A DNA stretch of 64,000 bases from Salinigranum rubrum (GCF_002906575.1 NZ_CP026309.1:2728001-2792000), one strand, 5' to 3'; positions 8,774 to 18,700 are shown, numbered from the stretch's first letter. Notes: generated by a model not told the origin, from the letters alone. Numbers and translations are program-made.

Positions 8774-9778
8774 TTATACGTCGAGCCCTCCGTGCTCCCA
8801 TGCCCATTCGATGCTCTCGCGCATGCCCGATTCGAGATCAGTGGCCGGTTCGTAGCCCAGTTCCTCTTTTGCCTTCGTCACGTCACACGCGATGGTTCGG
8901 CTCATCTCCCCGCCGACGTGGACGTTCTTCTCGTATACCCCGAGCTTCGCGAACGTCTTGTCCGCGACCTCAAGTACCTGTGACGCGACCTTCGGGACGC
9001 GGCGAGGACTGTAGCTGTCGACGACGCCTATCAGCCGAGCGATGGTCTCGTAGATGTGGTTCGTCGTGTACGGTTTCTCGTCGGCGATCCAGTACGTCTC
9101 ACCCTTGGCCGTCGACGACTGCTCCATGACGAGCTGCAGGGCTTCGACCAGCTTGGGGATGTACGTCATACTCCGCAGGTTCGTCCCGTCACCGAACATG
9201 ATGGGGTTCCCCTCGGCGATCATCTCCATCAGGGTATCCATCCGTTCTGGCTGGCCCGGTCCGTAGTACCAGCAGGGTCGGACCACGGTGTAGTCGATGC
9301 CGTACTCGCGCTCGTACCCACGGACGTGTTCCTCGGCGAGGTACTTCGAGCGTCCGTAGGGGCTCTCCGGTCGGCACGGCATGCCTTCGGTCATCAGTTC
9401 GTCGCGCGAATCGTTGAATCCCTGGGCCGCGTTCGAGGAGATGTAGACAAAGTGGTCCGCTCCGTGTTGCCGAGCGCCTTCGAGCATGTTGCGCGTTCCC
9501 CGGGTGTTGATGTCGTAGAACATATCGACTCCGAGGAGCTTCGGCGGATGGATGATGCCCGCACAGTGAAAAACCGTATCGACTCCATCGGTGTAGGCCT
9601 CGTCGAGAGACTCCTGATCAGTGATGTCCCCGTAGTAGACGTCGACGTCGTAGGAGTCGAGCGGGGTCGTGTCGACTCCGGGGAGCGTGAGACACCGAAT
9701 TTCCTCTGCAGAGTCATCGAGACGGGCGATGAGCTCGTTCCCGAGCCAACCCGGGGCACCCGTAACGAGGATACTCAT
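8774..9778 (-). CDS. NAD(P)-dependent SDR epimerase/dehydratase
   Basis: Extended short-chain dehydrogenase of 334 residues acting on a nucleotide- or lipid-linked sugar. The N-terminal Rossmann motif is VTGAPGWLG (G7, G10, G13), and the catalytic pair is Tyr141-Lys145 in SPYGRSKYLAEE, with an upstream Ser near residue 115 in YISSNAAQG. Length and the VRPCWYYGPGQPER segment are normal for the family. It is the first gene of an operon with the UbiA-type phosphoribosyltransferase, so a role in lipid-phosphoribose modification is a reasonable inference. The substrate is not readable from sequence. Two more SDR genes occur at 16 and 25 kb. Confidence 0.87.
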   Translation of the reverse strand: MSILVTGAPGWLGNELIARLDDSAEEIRCLTLPGVDTTPLDSYDVDVYYGDITDQESLDEAYTDGVDTVFHCAGIIHPPKLLGVDMFYDINTRGTRNMLEGARQHGADHFVYISSNAAQGFNDSRDELMTEGMPCRPESPYGRSKYLAEEHVRGYEREYGIDYTVVRPCWYYGPGQPERMDTLMEMIAEGNPIMFGDGTNLRSMTYIPKLVEALQLVMEQSSTAKGETYWIADEKPYTTNHIYETIARLIGVVDSYSPRRVPKVASQVLEVADKTFAKLGVYEKNVHVGGEMSRTIACDVTKAKEELGYEPATDLESGMRESIEWAWEHGGLDV

Positions 9779-9804
9779 ATGAATGAGCGGTATGTATAGC
9801 GGAA

Positions 9805-9810
9805 CTTATA
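9805..9810 (-). promoter_or_regulatory. Candidate TATA box for the SDR/UbiA operon
   Basis: On the minus strand this reads tataag about 27-32 bp upstream of the SDR ATG, the spacing expected for a leaderless haloarchaeal transcript. The 126-bp intergenic region also serves the divergent PHP gene. Confidence 0.4.
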
Positions 9811-9904
9811 CGTGTGGGATTCGCGATTGTGGACGACGTGCGCAAGGACTAATCCTACGGATTTAATCTGTGGTCGGTCCCACACATCGGTAGACGCGAT
9901 AAGA

Positions 9905-10546
9905 ATGACGCGACGGTACGATCTACAGGTCCACACGGACGCCTCGCCCTGCTCGGACACCGCGCCGAGAGCAGTCGTGACTGCGGCGGTCGAGGCTGGT
10001 CTCGACGGAATTGCGATCACGGACCACGACACCGTCGAGAACACCGCGGTAGTCGAACGTCTTGCACCAGCGTCGTTCAACGTTATCTCCGGGGTCGAGG
10101 TAACGACGACACAGGGTCACCTCCTCGCACTCGACGTCGAAGCCCCCCCACCGCAGACGACTCCGGTAGAAGTCATCGAGTGGATCCACGACCACGGTGG
10201 TGTCGCCGTCCTCTCGCACCCGTTCGACACCCTTCGACAGTACTACACTGAGAACCTGCAGGAGATCGCGACACTCGTCGACGCGGTGGAGGGGATCAAC
10301 TCCCGGTGTGTCTTCCCACAGTTTAATCGACGCGCACAGTCGTTCGCGGTCGCACACTCGCTCCCGATCACAGGTGGGAGCGACGCACATTTCCCACGAG
10401 AGGTGGGACGAGCGTACACGAAGTGTGAGGGAGACCTCATCGATTCAATCCGGAGTAACGAAGTCCGAGCGTGCGGTCGTGGTGGCTATCTCTCCGGCCA
10501 CGTCGCGACGAAGATACACCAGGCACGGACGGCACTCTCACGATGA
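9905..10546 (+). CDS. PHP-domain metal-dependent phosphoesterase
   Basis: A 213-residue PHP-family hydrolase, the fold used by histidinol phosphatase and various phosphoesterases. The metal-binding motifs appear in order: LQVHTDASPCSD near residue 10, ITDHDT near residue 38, GVAVLSHPFD near residue 100, and the C-terminal GGSDAHF near residue 160. The ATG at 9905 was chosen because it sits directly before RRYDLQVHTD; an upstream frame extension has no family-like sequence. The stop overlaps the next gene by ATGA, so the two are translationally coupled. The partner is a UPF0104 membrane protein, but substrate and role are unknown. Confidence 0.85.
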   Translation: MTRRYDLQVHTDASPCSDTAPRAVVTAAVEAGLDGIAITDHDTVENTAVVERLAPASFNVISGVEVTTTQGHLLALDVEAPPPQTTPVEVIEWIHDHGGVAVLSHPFDTLRQYYTENLQEIATLVDAVEGINSRCVFPQFNRRAQSFAVAHSLPITGGSDAHFPREVGRAYTKCEGDLIDSIRSNEVRACGRGGYLSGHVATKIHQARTALSR

Positions 10547-11526
10547 AATCCGAGACGAACGGGGGTAGTACGTTGGTTCCCCGGATGGGTAGTCTCCTCC
10601 GGAAACACGGTGTGGAACTCACGGTCCTCCTCGGAGTCGCCGTGTTCTTCGGTCTCATCGTCGCCGGCGACGCCGAGGCGGTTCGACGGACGTTCAGCGC
10701 GTTCGACTGGACCATCCTCTTCGTTGTCGCGGGCCTGACCACGGGCGGGTTCGCGTTTCGCTTTCTCAAGTGGGAGTACTACCTCCGTCGCCTCGGCATA
10801 GACGTGCCACTCGCTACGAGCCTCCTCGTCTTCGTCAGCGGGCTGATGATGGTCATCACACCGATGAAGGGCGGGGGCGTCTGGAAAGGGTGGCTCCTGA
10901 AAGACACCGAGGACGTGCCCATCAGTCGCGTCATCCCGGTGGTCTTTGCCGAGCGCGCGACTGACCTCTTAGCGCTGTCCGCGCTCGCGGCCATCGGTAT
11001 CGTCCTCTACAACCGGTCGGCGGTGGTCGTCGTCGGACTCGTTGCCGCGTTCGTCGGTATCGTCCTCCTCGTGCAGTGGCGGGCGTTCTGCCTCACCGTC
11101 TTGGAGTGGGTCGGATCCCTTCCGGTCGTCGGGAGGTACACAGACCCCTTGAGAATCGCGTACGAGGACTCGTACGCGTTATTTCAGCTCCGCCCGCTCA
11201 CGATTTCGTACGTTCTGAGTCTCTTCGCGTGGACGACCGAGGGAATCAGCCTTTGGTTCGTGCTTCGTGGGTTCGACGTGCCCGCAGAGCCACTCTTCGC
11301 GTTGTCCGTTTTTGGGATTGGGTCCGTCGTTGGCGGGGTGAGCATGCTCCCCGGCGGACTGGGGGCTGCCGAGGCGAGCATCGCCGGTCTCCTGCTTGCG
11401 TTCGGATACTCGGCTGCAGTCGCTACGAGCGCGACGATCGTCGTCCGCGTCGGGACGCTCTGGTACGGTGCGGTCTTCGGAGCTGTCGGATTCGGAGTGT
11501 TCAAACTCTGGCGAGCGCGCTCGTGA
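10543..11526 (+). CDS. UPF0104 / lysylphosphatidylglycerol-synthase-like flippase domain protein
   Basis: A 327-residue membrane protein with about eight hydrophobic helices. The family hallmarks are FRFLKWEYYLRRLGI near residue 70, the PMKGGGVWKGW and FAERATDLLAL segments, and a late GGVSMLPGGLGAAEASIAGL motif. The same domain forms the C-terminal half of haloarchaeal AglD-type glycosylation proteins and the flippase part of MprF. A role in lipid-linked sugar translocation therefore fits, but is inferred. Translation probably begins at the ATG overlapping the PHP stop (ATGA). The 234 bp to the next gene hold no convincing coding frame. Confidence 0.82.
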   Translation: MKSETNGGSTLVPRMGSLLRKHGVELTVLLGVAVFFGLIVAGDAEAVRRTFSAFDWTILFVVAGLTTGGFAFRFLKWEYYLRRLGIDVPLATSLLVFVSGLMMVITPMKGGGVWKGWLLKDTEDVPISRVIPVVFAERATDLLALSALAAIGIVLYNRSAVVVVGLVAAFVGIVLLVQWRAFCLTVLEWVGSLPVVGRYTDPLRIAYEDSYALFQLRPLTISYVLSLFAWTTEGISLWFVLRGFDVPAEPLFALSVFGIGSVVGGVSMLPGGLGAAEASIAGLLLAFGYSAAVATSATIVVRVGTLWYGAVFGAVGFGVFKLWRARS

Positions 11527-11760
11527 GTAGCTGGGTGATGAGATGGGTTTCGAGATACCAGTCACAAATAAATAGATGCCTCCACAACCCTCGCCCAGAT
11601 GGATGGGCCGCCCTGACGCTCGACTCTGCCGATGGCTGCGTGAGAGAACAACCATCTCGCTCTCGTCGCCGTCGAACGCCCGCACGCAGACTCTCGGATT
11701 CGGCTACTCCCAGAAGAGTAGCCGTCTCTCTTCTCCCGTGGTGGTGAGAGGGTCGTACAG

Positions 11761-13839
11761 ATGAGTACGTCCAGCGTCGTCGAAGCAATTGCCTCGCGGA
11801 CGAACGTTCGTCGACGACCCGACGAGAGCTACATCGACTACTTCGAGCGACTCGATGAGACGCACGGCGTAGACGAGTCTGACCGCGAGCGACTCGAATC
11901 ACTCGCAGAGAAGGAACTCTTCGCGCCGGAACCCACTCTCTCGGACGCCGAAAAGCGCGAAATCATAGAGATCTGTAATCGCACTCTCGGTCCCGAAGCG
12001 GCCGAGTCAGGCGAAAATCAGAGGATGCATATCTCGGCAAAAGATAGTGCAACTGCGTCGTCGGGTACTGGACAGCGCGACCCGTTCGAGTACGTGCAGA
12101 TCGAAGACTCGACGCCGTCGACACCGAGGACCGAACGGTTACGACAGTCGTCCCGTTCTTGGACTCAGACAACGGAAAGGGACAGTCAGTTCCTCAGAAG
12201 CGCGTTCACGAGTTCCGACGTCGCATACCTCCTCCCGCTTGTCGCCTGCGGTGTGTTCGTATTCTTCTACGGACTCGGGGACTTCTCACTTTCGACCTGG
12301 GACGAAGGCTTCTACGCGAATCTCGCTCGACACATGGTCCAAAATGGCTACTGGATCGTTCCTCACATGTACTATACGATCGGGTTCCAACCGAGCGACT
12401 TCGAACCGTGGCTGAGACTTCCACCGCTCGGACTCTGGCTTCAGGCAATAGCGATGCTCGTCTTCGGAGTGAACGAGTTCGCCGCCCGCTTTCCGTCCGC
12501 GGCGGCGAGCGTCCTCACCGTGGCTATAGTTTATTTCATCGGGCGAAGTATTGAGTCGAGACGAGCGGGGTTCGTTGCCGGGCTTGTCTACCTCACGACA
12601 CCACACGTTTACGCGGGCTTCAACGCCGGTCGCGATGGGGCACTCGACAGTCTTCTCGTGTTTTTCGGGAGTGTGTTCGTCTACACTACTTGGCTTGCTG
12701 CATCACGGGGAAATCGCCGCTGGCTTTTCCCGATGGGACTGTTCGCCGGACTTGCTGTCCTCACCAAAGGCTTCGGCGCGGGTGTGTTCCTCATCGTCGT
12801 GCTCCCACTGGCATTCTTTGCACAACGGGTGTTCATCTCAAAGGAGATGGGTCTCGCGGTTGGTCTCACAGGTCTCCTTACGCTCCCGTGGCCACTCTAC
12901 ATCTACTCACGGTTTGGAGACGTCTTCGTTCAAGAATTCTTTGTCAGATACGTGTTCGACCGAGCGGCTGGAGGAGCCTTCGGAACAAATACAAACACGC
13001 TCTTCTCGTTCATGGAGTACCCGTATGTCACTGAACTATTGTTTTCACCAGACCTACTTCATCCATGGACATTCATTCTGCTTGTTGGAATTCCTGTCTA
13101 CGCATACCAGCGGATCATAACCGAAAAATCGGACTCCAAGCTGGAGGCTGGATTCCTCATCTGGTGGACGGTAGCCACATTGGGACTGTTCGCGTTCATC
13201 GGAAACAAGGTGTGGTACATCCTTCCGATGTATGTTCCTGCAGCGGTGCTCGTCGGGGGAATCGTTGACGACGCTATCAGTGGAAGAAGACCTGAGGCTC
13301 TCGTTGCCGCACTCGGTGCAGGACTCCTTCTCATCGTTTCGCCAGCCTACTCGCTCACACCGACCTCAGGAGAACTCACCGTTCCGGGGGTAGTGTTCAC
13401 CGCCGGAGTGATTATTGTCGTGTGGGCCACGCCGATTCGGGAGCGGCTGGATGGGTGGATACCGACGGTCGCATTCAGCGCGCTCTCGAAGGTCGTCCCA
13501 CTTCTGGTCGCGATGATCCTCGTCGGTTCGTTCGTCGGCGTCCCCCCGACTTCGGCGGATCCGGCGCAACAGTCTCTCGCAGAGGAATTGAACCGTCAGT
13601 CGCCCCAGCCAGAACTCGTATTTATCGAGAGCGAGATGGACCGGCCCTTCCACACGTTCTCGTTCTACGCACAGCGCCCGCTAGAGAGCGGTCCAGTGTC
13701 CGAACTCCAGTCAAGCGGGGCGCGATACGCTATACTTACCGAAGAATCTCTGTCAGAGACTGATACGGCCACGAGAGTCATAATGAACAGTACAATCGGC
13801 GATAACCAACGGGTGAGCCTTGTGGAGGTTGAGCGGTGA
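11761..13839 (+). CDS. GT39-like (PMT/ArnT type) membrane glycosyltransferase
   Basis: A 692-residue GT-C enzyme expected to use a polyprenyl-phosphate sugar and glycosylate a surface acceptor. Residues 1-150 are hydrophilic, an unusually long cytoplasmic extension containing SYIDYFERLDE and a charged SLAEKELFAPEPTLSDAEK stretch. The first membrane helix follows at about 155-175, then the acidic catalytic pair of GT-C proteins in LSTWDEGFYANLARHM (D181, E182). About ten more helices and a periplasm-like C-terminal domain of about 90 residues follow. The stop overlaps the next gene's GTG (GTGA), so it is coupled to the DUF4129-type protein. Acceptor unknown. Confidence 0.8.
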   Translation: MSTSSVVEAIASRTNVRRRPDESYIDYFERLDETHGVDESDRERLESLAEKELFAPEPTLSDAEKREIIEICNRTLGPEAAESGENQRMHISAKDSATASSGTGQRDPFEYVQIEDSTPSTPRTERLRQSSRSWTQTTERDSQFLRSAFTSSDVAYLLPLVACGVFVFFYGLGDFSLSTWDEGFYANLARHMVQNGYWIVPHMYYTIGFQPSDFEPWLRLPPLGLWLQAIAMLVFGVNEFAARFPSAAASVLTVAIVYFIGRSIESRRAGFVAGLVYLTTPHVYAGFNAGRDGALDSLLVFFGSVFVYTTWLAASRGNRRWLFPMGLFAGLAVLTKGFGAGVFLIVVLPLAFFAQRVFISKEMGLAVGLTGLLTLPWPLYIYSRFGDVFVQEFFVRYVFDRAAGGAFGTNTNTLFSFMEYPYVTELLFSPDLLHPWTFILLVGIPVYAYQRIITEKSDSKLEAGFLIWWTVATLGLFAFIGNKVWYILPMYVPAAVLVGGIVDDAISGRRPEALVAALGAGLLLIVSPAYSLTPTSGELTVPGVVFTAGVIIVVWATPIRERLDGWIPTVAFSALSKVVPLLVAMILVGSFVGVPPTSADPAQQSLAEELNRQSPQPELVFIESEMDRPFHTFSFYAQRPLESGPVSELQSSGARYAILTEESLSETDTATRVIMNSTIGDNQRVSLVEVER

Positions 13840-16076
13840 GCAATTTGAGGTTGTTACTGTCGCCGACCAGAAGCCACAGAATAGTCGTGGCTACAGTAAT
13901 CTTGCTCGTTCTCATCTCGCTTACACCGGTCGCGTCCGGAGAACAGACGAGCGACCCTGCAACACTTGCGGCGCAGTCCTCAATAGAGATAGTCTCCGTC
14001 GGTGTGCATCAGACGCAATCACCATCTCCGAACAACTCGTCGGTAGTCCGGCACGAGAACCCGGAGAACGAGTCCAGTGAGGGTAATCTAGACGCGATCT
14101 CGTTCCGTCTTTCACAGTCACTTGCGAGCCGTCTCGAACAGAGTTCAGTCCAGATTAGCCGCGACCAGTACGAACTCGCCAAGGGGTACGTTGGGCCAGA
14201 GTACCGAAAGGAGGTGGGGCGGTACGTCGAACTCTCCGAGGAGACGCCGGGCGAATCCGACGACCAGACGGCCGAGCAACTCAAGAAGGCGGCGACAGAC
14301 CAGCGACAACTCGCGAACCAACTGGAGGACCTCAGTCGAACCCGAGAACGGTACCGAGAGGCGAGACAAGAGGGGAACGAGTCGGGTGCTCGGGAGCTCG
14401 CCCGTCAACTTCAACGAACTGCCGACGACCTCGAACAGACACGAGGCGAGCTCGTCTCTGAGTACGATCAAATCTCGAATCGAACGTCCGTCGACCTCTC
14501 CGACGACGCTGATCTCGTGAACGAGACAGTTGCCCAGCGGACCGCCGAGGTCGAACAGATTCAGAACGCGGAGTTCGAGCCGACGTCACTCACTGTCGAG
14601 ACCACGTCCTCGTCGACGAACGTCTCGTTCACGAATCCCGTCCAGCTCCGTGGTCAGTTGACAGCGAGCGGAGAACCACTCGGAGATCGAAGCATCCAGC
14701 TCGAAATCGGGGCGCAGCGCATCGAAGCCGAAACCGACGATGACGGGCGCTTCACCACCGAGTATCGTCCCATCACGTTACCGCTCGGCACTCAGCAGGT
14801 CGACGTGGTGTACGTCCCGCAAAACGAGTCCGACTACCAGCGGTCGAACGACACTGTCGGTGTGACCATCTCACAGGTCACCCCGGACGTGACCGCCTCG
14901 TCGAACGTTTCCACTGCACGATTCAACGACACGGTTCAAGTCTCGGTCGAGGTGTCGGCCGACGATGTAGCCGTGCCTGCTGCACCTGTCTCAATGTTCG
15001 TGGGTGGAGAGCGCGTCACCACGAATACAACTACAGAAGAGACAGACGAGACGGGACAGTACACCAAAACCGTTCGAGTGCCACTTGAACTCGCCGTCGA
15101 CGAACAACCGATCCGCGTCGCGGTCGGGAACTCTACGAGCGCCATCGGCCGAACGCAAGCACAAACCAACATCACACTCCTCCCGACGAACGCGAGCCTC
15201 GTCGTGGAAACGATTCGGGTGAACGCGTCGGCCACTGGACCCGAGCGACGAGCCGTCATCACGCGGGGGCGGCTCGCGACGGCGAACGGGGTATCGGTCG
15301 GCGGACAAAGCGTCGAGATAGCGGTCGGAGGAATCCCGGTCACGACCGTACAGACTGACGAAAATGGCAGATTCAACACGACGATTCAGGTCCCCTCTAT
15401 ATTACTGCCGTCGACCGCTGGGGGCGAGGAAGCAATCGAAGTTACTGCAATTTACGACAATGAAGACACGAACCTCGAGGACACCACCGCGACGTCGAGC
15501 ATCCTTTTCCAGGCGGAACTACTCAACGTCGTCGGGCGAAACCTCTCGTGGTCCCGCACAATCGCCGCGTTCCTCGTGCTCGGGTCGGCCGTCGCACTCC
15601 GACGACGGTACGACCGAGCGAAAGTCGAAGAGGTTCCGGACACGGCGATGGCGTCCCAGGGATCTGGACCAAACGCTGGGGACGACCCCGACGACGCTGC
15701 GCTGCTAAAACTGGCCGACCGCTGGCTCGAAGCCGGCCGGACGAGCGTGGCAGTGCAGTTCGCGTACGCGGCTGCACGCGCTCGATTCGTCGAAGCCTAC
15801 GATGTCTCTGCAACGAAGACGCATTGGGAGTTCTACCAGGTCTGCCGGGCCGTCTCGGGCGAGGATCTGAACGACCTCGAGCGGCTCACCGCGCTCTACG
15901 AACGCGCCGCGTTCGCCGGAGAACCAGTCGAACGCGCGACTGCAGGAGAGGCGTACCTACTCGCAGAACAGATCCGCGACGCACTCGACGCGGAAACGGC
16001 GGCAGGGACTGAAACGCGGGCCGTCACCGACTCGGATCCTCGGATCTCACGGCCCGAGTCGAGAGAGGACAACTGA
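13836..16076 (+). CDS. Secreted/membrane protein with Ig-like repeats and C-terminal DUF4129-like domain
   Basis: A 746-residue protein with a GTG start overlapping the previous stop. A signal or anchor helix lies at about residues 16-34. Next comes a charged helical region (about 95-225) rich in Gln, Glu and Arg that may form a coiled coil. About three beta-rich Ig-like units follow (about 245-560), with many Asn-x-Ser/Thr sites. A membrane helix begins near residue 571 (RTIAAFLVLGSAVAL), and a cytoplasmic tail contains WLEAGRTSVAVQFAYAAARA and LTALYERAAFAG, resembling DUF4129. DUF4129 proteins usually sit beside MoxR and DUF58 genes, and those occur at 18.7 and 23.9 kb, so this is likely one component of a dispersed MoxR/DUF58 system. 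Confidence 0.7.
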   Translation: MSNLRLLLSPTRSHRIVVATVILLVLISLTPVASGEQTSDPATLAAQSSIEIVSVGVHQTQSPSPNNSSVVRHENPENESSEGNLDAISFRLSQSLASRLEQSSVQISRDQYELAKGYVGPEYRKEVGRYVELSEETPGESDDQTAEQLKKAATDQRQLANQLEDLSRTRERYREARQEGNESGARELARQLQRTADDLEQTRGELVSEYDQISNRTSVDLSDDADLVNETVAQRTAEVEQIQNAEFEPTSLTVETTSSSTNVSFTNPVQLRGQLTASGEPLGDRSIQLEIGAQRIEAETDDDGRFTTEYRPITLPLGTQQVDVVYVPQNESDYQRSNDTVGVTISQVTPDVTASSNVSTARFNDTVQVSVEVSADDVAVPAAPVSMFVGGERVTTNTTTEETDETGQYTKTVRVPLELAVDEQPIRVAVGNSTSAIGRTQAQTNITLLPTNASLVVETIRVNASATGPERRAVITRGRLATANGVSVGGQSVEIAVGGIPVTTVQTDENGRFNTTIQVPSILLPSTAGGEEAIEVTAIYDNEDTNLEDTTATSSILFQAELLNVVGRNLSWSRTIAAFLVLGSAVALRRRYDRAKVEEVPDTAMASQGSGPNAGDDPDDAALLKLADRWLEAGRTSVAVQFAYAAARARFVEAYDVSATKTHWEFYQVCRAVSGEDLNDLERLTALYERAAFAGEPVERATAGEAYLLAEQIRDALDAETAAGTETRAVTDSDPRISRPESREDN

Positions 16077-16107
16077 ACTCACCCGTTATATCGACGCTCG
16101 GAACCGC

Positions 16108-17184
16108 TCAGAGCAGTTTGAACACCGGCTTCACGAGGCCGATCGCTCCCTGGTCCCACCCGACGCGGTGACCCAGTTCGCCCGCCTCGTCGGTCTCTGC
16201 GTCCTCGTCGTAGTTCTCGAGATACCACCGGTACGTCTCGATCAGCGCCTCCCGATTGGAGTACTGCGGCTCCCACCCGACCGCCTTGAGCTTCTCGACC
16301 GAGAGGTAGTGGTCGCGGTGGGCGGTCTCGTAGACCCACGGATACAGCGGCGAGAGGTCGAGACGTTCGAGTACCCGAAGCGTCCAGACGGCGGGCGTGA
16401 CCGGAGTTCCAATCGTCCGCTTTCCCGTCCCTGCGTACTCGATAGGCGCCCGGAAGTCGCGCTTCATTGTCTCGAACTCGTCAGCGCCGACGTTGTACGT
16501 CTCGTTCGCGATGTCCTCGTCGGCCTCGACGAGCAGTTCGATCGCGTCGACGAGATCCGCGACGTGCAATAGCTGGTAGCGGTTGTTCCCCCAGCCGATG
16601 AGCGGGATGCTCGCACCGTCTTCGATCCAGTCGAAGAGGATCTCGAAGATTCCTAATCGACGGGGCCCGATGAAACTCGGCGGACGCAGGATCGAGATAC
16701 ACAACTCGTCTCGCATATCTTCGCAGAGCCGTTCGGCGTCGATCTTCGACTGCCCGTACGCCCCAATCGCCGAGAGGGGTGCGTCCTCGGTGATGGGCGA
16801 GTCTGCCTCATCGCCGTAGACGGTAATCGAAGAGATGAACATCACGCGGTCGACGTCCGCCTCGGCGGCTGCGTTGAGCACCGACCGGGTCCCGTCGACC
16901 GTCACGGACCGGATGCGCTCGTCGTCCCAGAGCGCGAGCGCGGCGGCGGCGTGGACCACCACGTCGACACCTTCCATCGCCTCGCGCATCAGCTCCTCGT
17001 CTCTGATGTCTCCCTTCACGTATTCGACGTCACTCAGGTTGTCGCCCTCCTCGAACGGCTTGAGGTCGAGCGCGGTGACGTCCCAGCCTAGAGTGGCAAA
17101 ATGGTCACAGACGTGTAGGCCGAGAAAGCCCGTGCCGCCCGTGACGAGCATCGACTCTTGGCTACTCTGTCCAGTACCGCTCAT
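16108..17184 (-). CDS. NAD(P)-dependent SDR epimerase/dehydratase
   Basis: A 358-residue extended SDR. The cofactor motif is VTGGTGFLGLH near residue 15, an Asp40 after the second strand suggests NAD preference, and the catalytic Tyr143-Lys147 pair lies in GAYGQSKIDAE with Ser119 upstream. It resembles the SDR at 25063 along the C-terminal half: the ILFDWI/ILFDWM segment and the LSPLYPWVYETAHRDHY versus ISPLAAWHYKTVHRPYY stretch align. The two are therefore probable paralogues with related sugar substrates. It sits on the opposite strand between the DUF4129 gene and the rest of the DUF58 operon, as if it had been inserted there. Confidence 0.87.
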   Translation of the reverse strand: MSGTGQSSQESMLVTGGTGFLGLHVCDHFATLGWDVTALDLKPFEEGDNLSDVEYVKGDIRDEELMREAMEGVDVVVHAAAALALWDDERIRSVTVDGTRSVLNAAAEADVDRVMFISSITVYGDEADSPITEDAPLSAIGAYGQSKIDAERLCEDMRDELCISILRPPSFIGPRRLGIFEILFDWIEDGASIPLIGWGNNRYQLLHVADLVDAIELLVEADEDIANETYNVGADEFETMKRDFRAPIEYAGTGKRTIGTPVTPAVWTLRVLERLDLSPLYPWVYETAHRDHYLSVEKLKAVGWEPQYSNREALIETYRWYLENYDEDAETDEAGELGHRVGWDQGAIGLVKPVFKLL

Positions 17185-17346
17185 GCGGATAGTCTCCGAG
17201 TCGATGTGTAATACCGTATCGATTCACCCGCGTTCGATCGTCGTGCGACCCGACACTCAGAAGGCAAGGAGCACCGCCCCGAGGTCGAGAGAACGGCCGT
17301 CGACCCAACCGATGCGTTAACAAGAGCAGATGAGATACTCCTTCGT

Positions 17347-17622
17347 GTGCCCGCGAACCGTCGCCGCCGATTCGTCCACGCCCAGTTAGCGTGGATGCTC
17401 GCGGCGGCACTCGTCCTCGCGCTTTTGGAGTCTCTCTCGTACGAGCTGTTCTTCGTCGTCTCGCTCATCGGTTTCCTCGTCGTCGTCGAACTCACCGAAC
17501 CGATCCGAATCACCCCTACGTGGCGACGGCGACTCCGCTGGCTCATCCCACCTGCACTCTTAGTGTTCGGCTACATCGTCGTCCGGCGCATCCTCGAAAT
17601 CCTCCCGAGTGGGGTGCTCTGA
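17347..17622 (+). CDS. Small two-helix membrane protein of the DUF58 operon
   Basis: A 91-residue protein with one or two hydrophobic segments (LAWMLAAALVLALLES and LFFVVSLIGFLVVVEL) and a third near the C-terminus. The basic N-terminus (PANRRRRFVH) points to a cytoplasmic start. It begins with GTG, and its stop lies 1 bp before the GTG of the DUF4350 gene, so it leads the operon DUF4350-DUF58 and following genes. Haloarchaeal DUF58 loci often carry a protein of this size at this position, but I cannot name its family with certainty. Probably an assembly or accessory subunit of the MoxR/DUF58 system. Confidence 0.7.
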   Translation: MPANRRRRFVHAQLAWMLAAALVLALLESLSYELFFVVSLIGFLVVVELTEPIRITPTWRRRLRWLIPPALLVFGYIVVRRILEILPSGVL

Positions 17623-17623
17623 C

Positions 17624-18681
17624 GTGGCTGACCTCTCGTGGCTCAAGTCGCCGCAGGCACTGCTCGCGTGTCTCGTCGTCCTCCTCCTTGTGACCGTCGG
17701 CGTGGCGGCCAGCACCTCCTCGGCGTCGTTCGGCGCGTACAACCCCGCGTGGGACGGCGCGTCGGGACTACAGGGTCAAGCGACTGCAGTAGGGACCGAG
17801 AGTCGGCTCACACTCAACGTCACCGCCTACGAGACCGTCGACCCCAACGAGACCGTCGCCGTGATTCTCACCCCGGACCGAGCCTACACTTCCGAAGAGG
17901 CAGCACGAGTCCGCGCGTTCGTCGAACGGGGCGGAACGCTCGTCGTCGCAGAGGACTTCGGACCCCACTCCAATACACTCCTCGAAGACATCGGCGCGAG
18001 CACTACCGTCGACGGACGACTCCTCCGAGACGAGCGCTACTACTACCAGTCGCCGAACATCACGGTCGCGAACAACGTGACGGAGCATCCCCTCACCGAA
18101 GATGTCGACCAACTGACGCTCAATCACGGGACGACGCTGGTCGTGAACCAGAGTCAAAACCCCCAGACGGAGATCCTCGTGAACTCGTCGTCGCTCGCGT
18201 ATCTCGACACGAACCGGAACGCCGAACTCGACGGTGACGAGTCGCTCAACCAGCGGCCCGTCGCGACGGTCGAACCGGTGGGCCAGGGACAGGTCGTCGT
18301 GGTTTCGGACCCGAGCCTGCTCATCAACGCCATGCTCGACCGGCCGGGGAACCAGCAGTTCGTGCGGAACCTCTTCGAGACGCGCGAACAGGTCCTTCTC
18401 GACTACTCACACGCCGCGACGCTTCCCCCGCTCAGTTATGCTTACGTCGTGGTTCAGGAATCGAGAACCCTCCAGGTCCTCGTCGGACTCGCCGCCCTCG
18501 TCGTCGCCGTCCTCGTGAGCCGCGCTGGAACCCTCGTCCGGGACGGGCCACCGGAGACGAGACGTCACTGCTCGCGACGAATCGACTCATCGCGGGACTA
18601 CGGGCGAAACATCCCGAGTGGGACGAGGAGCGAATCGAACGCGTGGCGAGCGCGTGGAATCGACGCGAGGACGACGGATGA
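17624..18681 (+). pseudogene. DUF4350-domain membrane protein, broken by a one-base frameshift
   Basis: DUF4350 proteins hold an extracytoplasmic glutamine-amidotransferase-like fold and are regular partners of MoxR and DUF58. The domain is intact from a membrane helix near residue 15 through AVILTPDRAYTSEEAARV and LVVAEDFGPHSNTLLEDIG to a second helix (VLVGLAALVVAVLVS). About 25 residues before the natural end the frame is lost. Reading the alternative frame from about 18553 gives DETSLLATNRLIAGL, then HPEWDEERIERV, and a TGA at 18679-18681, just before the DUF58 start. Adding one G at 18553-18554 repairs it. Uncorrected, the frame runs into DUF58 and mimics an 800-residue fusion. This could be a sequencing error rather than a true mutation. 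Confidence 0.75.
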
Positions 18682-18700
18682 GCGAACGAGGGCCGAACAC

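Noticed and set aside
11527-11760. Small plus-strand frame between the UPF0104 and GT39 genes
   Set aside because: Product is Arg/Ser-rich without structure, and the spacing suits a promoter region instead.
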